Shown here piece after piece: positions 1-5,890 of a stretch of DNA of 6,501 nt. Within the stretch, counting starts at the first letter, position 1. Each line of letters opens with the position of its first letter. The notes under the pieces were generated by a model. It searched no databases and had not been told where the DNA came from. It worked only from the letters and a program-made list of their open reading frames with translations. The DNA is from Bacteroidota bacterium. GTDB lineage: Bacteria > Bacteroidota > Bacteroidia > B-17B0 > Aurantibacillaceae. Both the position numbers and the translations under genes were made by a program. Where the stretch lies: positions 1 to 6,501 of the forward strand of contig CANFQR010000085.1 of the NCBI GenBank assembly GCA_947449125.1, in the 5' to 3' direction.

Positions 1-29
1 ATAATATTTTTAAAAGAAGTAGTTGACAT
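1..29 (-). CDS. Possible 5' end of a gene leaving the left edge
   Basis: On the minus strand an ATG at 27-29 opens a frame reading MSTTSFKNI that stays open to the window edge. It lies only 2 nt beyond the TAA (32-34) of the Cys-rich small gene on the same strand, the spacing expected inside an operon. Nine codons are too few to identify a product or to prove coding, so no function is proposed. The same bases could simply be the start of a non-coding spacer. Confidence 0.3.
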
Positions 30-31
30 AA

Positions 32-214
32 TTATGCTTGTTTTTTAGAAGTGTCTTTTTTAAAATTACCTGTGTTTTTATCGTATCCATAAGGGCAGTG
101 CTTACAACCGCTTTTACAACAATAACCGCGTTTTAAATGATATTTTTCAGTAAACACAATGTATCCTTCGGGGCTGTAATAAAAATCTTCAGGGTTTAAT
201 TGTTTGTTAAACAT
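32..214 (-). CDS. Small Cys-rich DUF5522-like protein
   Basis: This 60-residue protein begins MFNKQLNPEDFYY. The core reads YIVFTEKYHLKRG followed by YCCKSGCKHCPYG, giving a CC-x3-C-x2-C cluster (C32, C33, C37, C40). This matches the DUF5522 family as I remember it: short, conserved across Bacteroidota, no established function. The Cys spacing suggests metal binding, which is inference. A longer frame starts at 250, but its 12 extra residues are hydrophobic and unlike the family, which starts close to the PEDFYY/GY motif, so I chose the ATG at 212-214. The tail is Lys-rich and polar. No signal peptide is seen from this start, so it is probably cytoplasmic. It lies 40 nt downstream of the thioredoxin-like gene on the same strand and is probably cotranscribed with it. 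Confidence 0.8.
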   Translation of the reverse strand: MFNKQLNPEDFYYSPEGYIVFTEKYHLKRGYCCKSGCKHCPYGYDKNTGNFKKDTSKKQA

Positions 215-254
215 ATGTGCCACAAAAATAAGGAAGTAAACGCAAAACAATAAT

Positions 255-869
255 TTATTCTAGACGTTTTATGGTGCAACCAATAGACTTTGTTTCTTGA
301 ATTTTAGGTTTCTCGTTTTTTAAAACGGACGACAATGCATCTTTTAAATAAGCTATTTTAACGACCGCAGCGTCTTTAACATTATCATCAATTGCTCCTT
401 TATAAACTAGGCCAGAAATATTAAACAAAAAACATTGAGGTGTTCTTGTTGCTCCAAAAGCATCAGCAAGTTGACTTTTTTCATCCAATAAATAATTACA
501 CTTTAACTTTTGTGCGGTAAAGTATTTTACCATTTCATCAAAACTATCCTCTTCTGTTCTTTGAGCTTCGTTACTATTTATTATAACACAACCAATACCA
601 TTTGCTAAACAAAAATCGGAGTATTCTTTAATTCGAGATTCACTTAATTTAACATACGGACAGGTATTACAGCTGAATATAACCAAAAGTCCTTTTCCTG
701 TTTTAATATCATTTAAACAAAAAAAATTTCCGTTAACATCTTTCATTTTATAGTCTGCTTTTGGAATTACAGAGTTAATAGTCAACTCTTCTGGTGGGTT
801 AAACTTACTAAAAGATTTTTCTGTAAAAGCAGTCGCAAACAGCGCAAATAATAAGATAAAATTTTTCAT
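255..869 (-). CDS. Exported thioredoxin-fold (redoxin / AhpC-TSA-like) protein
   Basis: This 204-residue protein has an N-terminal signal-like segment (MKNFILLFALFATA, possible cleavage after A14) followed by a thioredoxin/peroxiredoxin-like fold. The active site is FSCNTCPYVK, a CxxC with C67 and C70 followed by Pro. Strand VIINSNEAQ, the block YLLDEKSQLADAFGATRTPQCFLFN (shown in parts: LLDEKSQLADAFGA, TRTPQCFLFN) with the cis-Pro at P144, and GLVYKGAIDD follow. These, with the C-terminal SIGCTIK, match the PRX_like1/redoxin group in which NxCPYVK and the terminal GC are typical. The likely role is thiol-disulfide reduction or peroxide handling at the cell surface or periplasm; the substrate is unknown. 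C146, right after the cis-Pro region, and C198 are extra thiols. An upstream Met (920) would add 17 hydrophobic residues and spoil the signal peptide, so the ATG at 867-869 is preferred. It is first in the leftward block. Confidence 0.85.
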   Translation of the reverse strand: MKNFILLFALFATAFTEKSFSKFNPPEELTINSVIPKADYKMKDVNGNFFCLNDIKTGKGLLVIFSCNTCPYVKLSESRIKEYSDFCLANGIGCVIINSNEAQRTEEDSFDEMVKYFTAQKLKCNYLLDEKSQLADAFGATRTPQCFLFNISGLVYKGAIDDNVKDAAVVKIAYLKDALSSVLKNEKPKIQETKSIGCTIKRLE

Positions 870-885
870 AATTAAATTTACAAAA

Positions 886-927
886 TAAAAGTAAACCGAT
901 AAAAGTAAACTAACATACATGAAACAA
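886..927 (-). promoter_or_regulatory. Candidate promoter for the thioredoxin-like operon
   Basis: Read on the minus strand, a TTG (925-927) is followed after 17 nt by TACTTTTA (900-907), which resembles the Bacteroidota TTG / TAnnTTTG pattern with the last base changed. The same octamer recurs at 886-893 within a 12-bp direct repeat (ATAAAAGTAAAC on the plus strand at 885-896 and 899-910, period 14). The repeat ends about 16 nt before the ATG. In such A/T-rich DNA this match could be chance. Confidence 0.25.
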
Positions 928-1028
928 CATTAACAAGCTTTAGTTTAAAACTATGGGCGCTTTTTGTTAAAAATAATTATAAAAAACCGCCTGTTTATTT
1001 CTAGTAACCATAAAATTAAATAGTGTTA

Positions 1029-1036
1029 TACTTTTA
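1029..1036 (+). promoter_or_regulatory. Possible -7-like element upstream of the AsmA-like gene
   Basis: TACTTTTA lies 15 nt before the GTG start and matches TAnnTTTG at seven of eight positions. I see no TTG at the usual distance upstream, so this is weak. It is the same octamer, at nearly the same distance from the start codon, as on the other side of this divergent gap. Confidence 0.15.
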
Positions 1037-1051
1037 TAGATATTTACTTTA

Positions 1052-3646
1052 GTGGAAAATTTATCTGAAATAGAAAAACCAAAGACAGTTTTTTTTAAAA
1101 AACTGATAAGGATATTTTTATACGTAACAATTACAATAGTTATTATTGTTTTGTCATTAATTGGACTGTTATTTTATTATCAAAACGATGTAAAAACTGC
1201 CATTTTAAATGAACTAAATAAGCATTTAAAATCAGAAGTAATAATAGACCCTGAAAACATTAACCTCACAATTATTAAAACTTTTCCTGACTGTTCAGTC
1301 GAATTTAAAAATGTTTTAATGCTTGAGGCTTTAAAACTCAAAAAAAGAGACACCCTATTGTTTGCTGAACAATTTAATTTACACTTTAATATTAGCGATT
1401 TATGGAATAAAAATTACCATATAAAAAAAGTAAAATTTAAAAACAGCATCGTTAAACTGCAAATAACAGCATCAGGAAAACCAAATTACATTTTCTGGCA
1501 AGATTCAAAAAATAGTAACCAAAAAAACGATTCAATTAGTTTTAAATTAAATTTAATACAAATAGAAAATTGCAGATTCGTTTTCAGAGACAAGCAAACA
1601 CATTTTAAAACAGATTTATTAATAAAAGAAATAAGCTTTAAGGGGGATTTTAGCCAAACAGATTATGACATGAGCGCCAACGGCAACATGTTAATCCGAA
1701 AAATCGTAAAAAACAAACAAACATTTATAACCAACAAAAACTGTAATTTAAAAATTGGGTTAAACATAAAGAAAGATGTTTATAACTTAGAAAAGACAAG
1801 TATTTCTTTGAACGATATGCTTTTTATCCTAGACGGCGACTTCAAATACAATGATAGTTTACAAAACCTTAACATTAATTATACTGCAAGTAATTTAGAT
1901 ATTGGCACTATACTTTCGCTATTACCTGAAGAACAAAAACAAAAATCTAAGGATTATGAAAGTGATGGTATTTTCTATACGAAAGGAAAAATCAATTATG
2001 ACACTAATACAAACTTTAAAATAAAAAGTGAATTTGGAATAAAGAACGGAACCGTAACCCATAAATCAAGTCAGGTTAAGGCTACAAACATTAATATTGT
2101 TGGGAAGCTGGATTATTCAAACAACAGCTCTAAACTCGAGTTAAACAGTGTTTTTTTAAAAATCAATAACGATGAGGTAGCAGGAAATTTAGTGATTTTG
2201 AATTTTTCTGAGCCTCATTTAAAATTTAAAATAGACGCAACTTCAAATTTAGAAAACTTAAACGCTTTTTGGCCTATTGATACGTTAACAAAATTAAAAG
2301 GCATTTTAAAAATTAATTTGGATGTTGACGGCTTATGGAACGATATTAAAAACACAACAAACCCCTCTAAAATAAATTTAAAATTAGATGCGGGGATAAC
2401 AAATTTAGAGGCTCAATTTAAAGGAGACGAATCGGTTTTTATGATACAAAATTGTATACTCTCTGCCACAAACAAAGACGTGCAGGTGAAAGATTTAAAA
2501 CTACAACGAGGCAATTCAGATTTGCTTTTAAATGGAACTTTACCAGGGGTGTTCAAATACTTGTCAGATAACACGGCGCCTTTGATTATTGAAGGAAGTT
2601 TATTATCTAATAATTTTAAACTGGAAGATTTTATGTCAAAATATAATTCATCTCAAAACAAAACAGAACCCTTAATTCCAAAAAACATCCAATTTAAATT
2701 AAACGCAACAATTTTAAAATTTGCTTATGAAAAATTTGAAGCCGCCAATATAACCGGCGAAGTGGAAATTAAAAATCAGCAAGCAATTGTAAGCGATACA
2801 AAACTAAGTACTATGAATGGTTATGCTGAGTTTGATGCTTTTGCAGATAACTCTAAAGGAACATTTGATGTAGTTCTACAAAGTAAATTACATAATATTA
2901 ATGTAAATAAAATGTTTAATCAGTTTAATAATTTTGGACAAGCCACACTACTCGAAAAAAACCTAAACGGAATATTAAATTCAGAAATTGAATTTTCAGG
3001 AAGTTGGAATAATGCTTTAGAACCAGATTTGAATTCCATTAAATCAAATATAAATTTAACAATTGACAGAGGAGAATTGATTGATTTTAAACCCCTGCAG
3101 AGTTTGTCAAAATTTGTAGATGTACAAGAACTTCAAAAAATAAAATTTTCAAAACTTCAAAGCCTCATAGAAATAAAAGATAAAACAATTTTTTTGCCAA
3201 ACACTTCTATAAAGAACTCTGTATTAAATTTAAATTTTTATGGCTCCCACACCTTCAATAATGAAATTAACTACCACATAGAATTATTAATAAGCGAATT
3301 GCTTGCCAAAAAACGCAAAAACAAAGACAACGAATTTGGACCTATAGAAAACGATCCGCAAAATAAACGAAGCGCTTTTATTTTAATGACAGGAACAATT
3401 GACAAACCACTAATTAAATACGACAGAAAGGGATTAAAAGACAACATAAAAAACGACCTTAAAGAAGAAAAACAAAACTTGAAACAACTTTTAAAAGAGG
3501 AATTAGGTTTGTTTAAAAAAGATACCATTGCTGTTAAAAACAAAGACAAGTCTAATCAGAAATTTGAATTAGAAAAATCAAATAATAATTCAATAAAAAA
3601 AACGTTAGAGCCTAAGAAGAAAGAAACTGACGACGACGATTTTTAA
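1052..3646 (+). CDS. AsmA-like family envelope protein
   Basis: This 864-residue protein has a short basic cytoplasmic N-terminus, one membrane anchor at about 20-43 (IFLYVTITIVIIVLSLIGLL) and a long periplasmic part. Residues about 48-150 look like an AsmA N-terminal domain: LNKHLKSEV, then IKTFPDCSVEFKNVLM, then a 'dG.pN' style KPNYIFW. Alternating beta-rich segments follow, including LENLNAFWPIDTLTKLKG near 397. An AsmA C-terminal-like region lies at about 660-795 (LTIDRGELIDFKPLQSLSKF, then MTGTIDKPLIKY). The tail (796-864) is Lys/Glu-rich, perhaps coiled coil, and ends DDDDF. AsmA-like proteins form elongated beta-groove bridges linked to phospholipid transport to, and integrity of, the outer membrane; applying that here is by family only. 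The GTG is the first start after an in-frame TAG at 1037-1039. The kinase gene follows after 29 nt, suggesting one transcript. Confidence 0.85.
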   Translation: MENLSEIEKPKTVFFKKLIRIFLYVTITIVIIVLSLIGLLFYYQNDVKTAILNELNKHLKSEVIIDPENINLTIIKTFPDCSVEFKNVLMLEALKLKKRDTLLFAEQFNLHFNISDLWNKNYHIKKVKFKNSIVKLQITASGKPNYIFWQDSKNSNQKNDSISFKLNLIQIENCRFVFRDKQTHFKTDLLIKEISFKGDFSQTDYDMSANGNMLIRKIVKNKQTFITNKNCNLKIGLNIKKDVYNLEKTSISLNDMLFILDGDFKYNDSLQNLNINYTASNLDIGTILSLLPEEQKQKSKDYESDGIFYTKGKINYDTNTNFKIKSEFGIKNGTVTHKSSQVKATNINIVGKLDYSNNSSKLELNSVFLKINNDEVAGNLVILNFSEPHLKFKIDATSNLENLNAFWPIDTLTKLKGILKINLDVDGLWNDIKNTTNPSKINLKLDAGITNLEAQFKGDESVFMIQNCILSATNKDVQVKDLKLQRGNSDLLLNGTLPGVFKYLSDNTAPLIIEGSLLSNNFKLEDFMSKYNSSQNKTEPLIPKNIQFKLNATILKFAYEKFEAANITGEVEIKNQQAIVSDTKLSTMNGYAEFDAFADNSKGTFDVVLQSKLHNINVNKMFNQFNNFGQATLLEKNLNGILNSEIEFSGSWNNALEPDLNSIKSNINLTIDRGELIDFKPLQSLSKFVDVQELQKIKFSKLQSLIEIKDKTIFLPNTSIKNSVLNLNFYGSHTFNNEINYHIELLISELLAKKRKNKDNEFGPIENDPQNKRSAFILMTGTIDKPLIKYDRKGLKDNIKNDLKEEKQNLKQLLKEELGLFKKDTIAVKNKDKSNQKFELEKSNNNSIKKTLEPKKKETDDDDF

Positions 3647-3675
3647 TGAAGAAGTGCTAAATAAAAAATCAAAAA

Positions 3676-5175
3676 GTGAATATTTATAACAAAAAACAAC
3701 GTTGGAAATTGGGGCTTGCCGCTTTTGCTTCACTTATTATAATAGCCTCGCTTTTATATACACGTAACCTAGTAAAAAAAATTTCATCCGCTGAAAAAGA
3801 AAAAGTAGAATTGTGGGCAAAAGCAATTCAGAAAAAGGCGAATCTTGTAAAATTCACAAATGAATTATTTGACAGAATTAAAACAGGTGAAAGAAAAAAA
3901 GCAGAGTTGTATGCCGAAGCCACTAAACAATTGAGTGCAGAAAACTCCGATGTTTCGTTTGTATTAAAAGTACTTCAAGAAAACACATCTGTTCCCGTAA
4001 TTTTAACTAACGATAAAGATGACATACAAGTTTCTAGAAATTTAGATACCTCTAAAGAAAAAGATGAGAAATATTTACGGGAGCAACTAACAATCATGAA
4101 AAACCTCTATCCTCCGGTAATTATAGATGTTTATAAAGGGATTAAACAAAAATTATATCACAAAGACAGCAAGGTTTTTAGCGACATTAAGTTAGTATTT
4201 GATAGCTTAATAAAATCATTTATAACAGAAGTTGCCATAAACTCAGCAGCCGTTCCGGTTATTTACACAAACCACCAACAAAATAAAATTATAGCACTCG
4301 GGAAAATAGACAGTTCTGATGTAAACTCACCTGAAAAACTCAAACAAAAATTAAGCGAATTAAGCTCTGCAAATACGCCAATTAAAGTTGATTTAGGTGA
4401 GGGAACCAGCGATTACATTTTTTACGCTCCTTCCGAATTGCTAACACAGTTAAAATATTTCCCGTACGTGCAATTTGCTGTAATAGCTCTATTTTTAATT
4501 ATAGCATACATACTTTTTAGCACTGCGCGAAAAGCAGAACAAGATCAGGTTTGGGTTGGTATGAGCAAAGAAACGGCGCACCAGCTTGGCACACCGCTAT
4601 CTTCTTTAATGGCTTGGAATGAGCACTTAAAACTAATTGGCGTAGATGAAAACGTGGTTAATGAAATGCAACAAGATGTTAGGCGTTTAAATACCATTAC
4701 AGAGCGCTTTAGTAAAATTGGATCTCAACCAACTTTAGTGTTATCTAATTTAAACGAGGTGTTGTTTGATGCCGTTAATTATTTAAAAAAACGCACATCA
4801 AAAAACACAGTATACAATTTAAACTTACCAGCACAAACATTACCCGCAAACCTTTGCGTACCCCTTTTTGAATGGGTTATCGAAAACATTTGTAAAAATG
4901 CTGTGGATGCAATTGAAGGTAAAGGAGAAGTCACCCTTACTTTGTTTAGCGGAAACGAAGGGATATATATTGATATTTCCGATACAGGAAAAGGCATTCC
5001 CAAATCAAAATACAAAACTGTTTTTGAACCAGGCTATACATCAAAAAGCAGAGGTTGGGGCCTCGGTCTTAGTCTTTCAAAACGAATTATTGAAAATTAC
5101 CATGGAGGAAAAATTTTTGTTTTAAAAAGCGAAATCAATAAAGGCACCACATTTAGAATTATTTTAAAAAACTAA
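3676..5175 (+). CDS. Membrane sensor histidine kinase, no HAMP domain
   Basis: This 499-residue kinase has TM1 at about 10-28, a periplasmic sensor of about 230 residues, and TM2 at about 264-281. The DHp helix follows almost directly, with phospho-acceptor H302 in KETAHQLGTPLSSL. The ATP-binding domain is complete: N box WVIENICKNAVDAI (N404, Mg-binding N408), G1 DTGKGIP (D436, G438, G440), F box VFEPGYTSK, and G2 RGWGLGL (G460, G462, G464). The next residue after the His is Gln where many HisKA kinases have Glu; HQxGTPLSS is a recurrent Bacteroidota form in my recollection. The sensor holds two similar halves, at 95-155 and 182-243. No HAMP, PAS or receiver domain is seen, and no response regulator lies in the window, so the partner is unknown. 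The GTG start follows an unremarkable A-rich leader with no clear Shine-Dalgarno. Cotranscription with the AsmA-like gene suggests envelope-state sensing, an inference. Confidence 0.93.
   Translation: MNIYNKKQRWKLGLAAFASLIIIASLLYTRNLVKKISSAEKEKVELWAKAIQKKANLVKFTNELFDRIKTGERKKAELYAEATKQLSAENSDVSFVLKVLQENTSVPVILTNDKDDIQVSRNLDTSKEKDEKYLREQLTIMKNLYPPVIIDVYKGIKQKLYHKDSKVFSDIKLVFDSLIKSFITEVAINSAAVPVIYTNHQQNKIIALGKIDSSDVNSPEKLKQKLSELSSANTPIKVDLGEGTSDYIFYAPSELLTQLKYFPYVQFAVIALFLIIAYILFSTARKAEQDQVWVGMSKETAHQLGTPLSSLMAWNEHLKLIGVDENVVNEMQQDVRRLNTITERFSKIGSQPTLVLSNLNEVLFDAVNYLKKRTSKNTVYNLNLPAQTLPANLCVPLFEWVIENICKNAVDAIEGKGEVTLTLFSGNEGIYIDISDTGKGIPKSKYKTVFEPGYTSKSRGWGLGLSLSKRIIENYHGGKIFVLKSEINKGTTFRIILKN
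3958..4404 (+). repeat. Degenerate internal repeat in the kinase sensor domain (protein level)
   Basis: Residues 95-155 and 182-243 of the kinase align end to end by eye with a single one-residue insertion. Shared landmarks are F..xV at the start, VPVI-x-TN (residues 106-112 and 193-199), a D near position 30 of the unit, two Leu spaced by four, a Pro near position 53, and I/V-D-V/L then G at the end. Roughly a quarter of positions are identical by hand count. A 26-residue linker separates the units. It is not evident as a DNA repeat, so any duplication is old. Confidence 0.5.
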
Positions 5176-5183
5176 TTTTTTAA
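5164..5183. terminator. Possible bidirectional terminator at the convergent junction
   Basis: TTAAAAAA (5164-5171) and TTTTTTAA (5176-5183) are perfect inverted 8-bp arms around a CTAA loop. Each strand presents an A tract followed by a T tract at the end of a gene, as expected for a shared terminator of the kinase (plus) and methyltransferase (minus) genes. The stem has no G-C pairs, so it would be weak, and such inverted repeats are not rare in DNA this A/T-rich. Confidence 0.35.
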
Positions 5184-5813
5184 TTTATAAATGATAGCCT
5201 CTAAATAACGCTTTGTTTTTATTTCATAAATAATTTCAAATTTTTCAGGTGCAAAGGTTTTTGAATATACCGGATTCATATAAACAAACAAGGTTTCTGA
5301 TTGAGTTTGCCCCATAATTTTAGATAATACATTTTTTAAAACTAATTCGTTAAACGGATTGAACAAAAAATAGATAGTAGATTCATTTTTGTAATTATAG
5401 TCCATGGCATTTACATGGATAAATTCAATTTTTGAAGTTCTATTTTTTAGTAAACGCCGTGTGAAATTTAATTTTGCTTCGTTTATTAATTCTAAATCTA
5501 AATCAATTCCGGTAATATTTTTGTACCCATAACTCTCTGCTACAAAACACGGACGGCCCATGCCACAACCTATATCAACAAAAGTATAATTTTGAGTTGG
5601 CTTATAAATTTTTTCAAAAATTCGGAATAAAATTAAATATCCTGCTCCCTGGTAATGAAAATAATCTGTTGAGTTACTTTTTTTTAATGAAGATGTTTTT
5701 ATACCATAAAGCGATTCGTTTTTAGACTCCTCGAAAATTAATTTTAAAGTATTAACCCCCCCACGTAAAAACAGCGATCTAAAAAAGTAAAATATATAGA
5801 TAAAAAATTTCAA
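5172..5813 (-). CDS. Class I SAM-dependent methyltransferase
   Basis: This 213-residue protein contains a Rossmann methyltransferase core. Motif I is FVDIGCGMGRP (V79-R87), the acidic end of strand 2 is GIDLD (D104), an acidic loop is NAMDY (D138), and the motif IV position is YFLFNPF (N152-F154). The N-terminus (MKFFIYIFYFFRSLFLRGG) is hydrophobic and aromatic with Arg residues, perhaps membrane-associating, and is followed by NTLKLIFEES and FHYQGAGYLILFRIFEKI, which look like the conserved lead-in of Bacteroidota small methyltransferases. The substrate is not recognisable. The start is a TTG (5811-5813); an in-frame TAA lies at 5832-5834 and there is no usable ATG before the core, so TTG is the best choice. 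A 7-G run falls at codons 18-20. The TAG stop overlaps the stop of the convergent kinase gene. Confidence 0.85.
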   Translation of the reverse strand: MKFFIYIFYFFRSLFLRGGVNTLKLIFEESKNESLYGIKTSSLKKSNSTDYFHYQGAGYLILFRIFEKIYKPTQNYTFVDIGCGMGRPCFVAESYGYKNITGIDLDLELINEAKLNFTRRLLKNRTSKIEFIHVNAMDYNYKNESTIYFLFNPFNELVLKNVLSKIMGQTQSETLFVYMNPVYSKTFAPEKFEIIYEIKTKRYLEAIIYKLKN

Positions 5814-5836
5814 TTTGATGGCTTTACAATGTTAGG

Positions 5837-5869
5837 CAAAATTAATACCTTCATAAACATATTTCTCAA
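5837..5869 (-). promoter_or_regulatory. Candidate Bacteroidota promoter for the methyltransferase gene
   Basis: On the minus strand, TTG (5867-5869) is followed after 22 nt by TAATTTTG (5837-5844), a full match to the TAnnTTTG -7 element of Bacteroidota, with spacing inside the usual 17-23 range. The start site would fall near 5830, leaving a short leader of about 15-20 nt before the TTG start. I found no comparably good match facing the RelA/SpoT gene in the same gap. Confidence 0.45.
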
Positions 5870-5890
5870 TTAATTATGAAATAATCGCCC

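Noticed and set aside
215..250. Longer start for the Cys-rich small protein
   Set aside because: The added hydrophobic residues do not fit the short family, whose conserved region starts just after the Met at 212-214.
870..920. Longer N-terminus of the thioredoxin-like protein from the Met at 918-920
   Set aside because: It would put 17 extra hydrophobic residues before a well-formed signal peptide and run through the repeated promoter-like motifs; the Met at 867-869 gives a normal exported protein.
3271..3549. Minus-strand open frame of 92 codons inside the AsmA-like gene
   Set aside because: It is antisense to a well-supported coding region, has a composition set by the Lys-rich tail on the other strand, and shows no recognisable motif.
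4779..5125. Open frames on both strands (4779-5015 minus, 4868-5125 plus) within the kinase ATP-binding domain
   Set aside because: The kinase frame carries intact N, G1, F and G2 boxes across the whole stretch, so these are shadows.
5810..5854. Minus-strand mini-ORF (MKVLILPNIVKPSN) whose TGA overlaps the TTG start of the methyltransferase
   Set aside because: It suggested a leader peptide with translational coupling, but the best promoter match (-7 at 5837-5844) lies inside it, so its start would not be transcribed. It is short enough to be chance.
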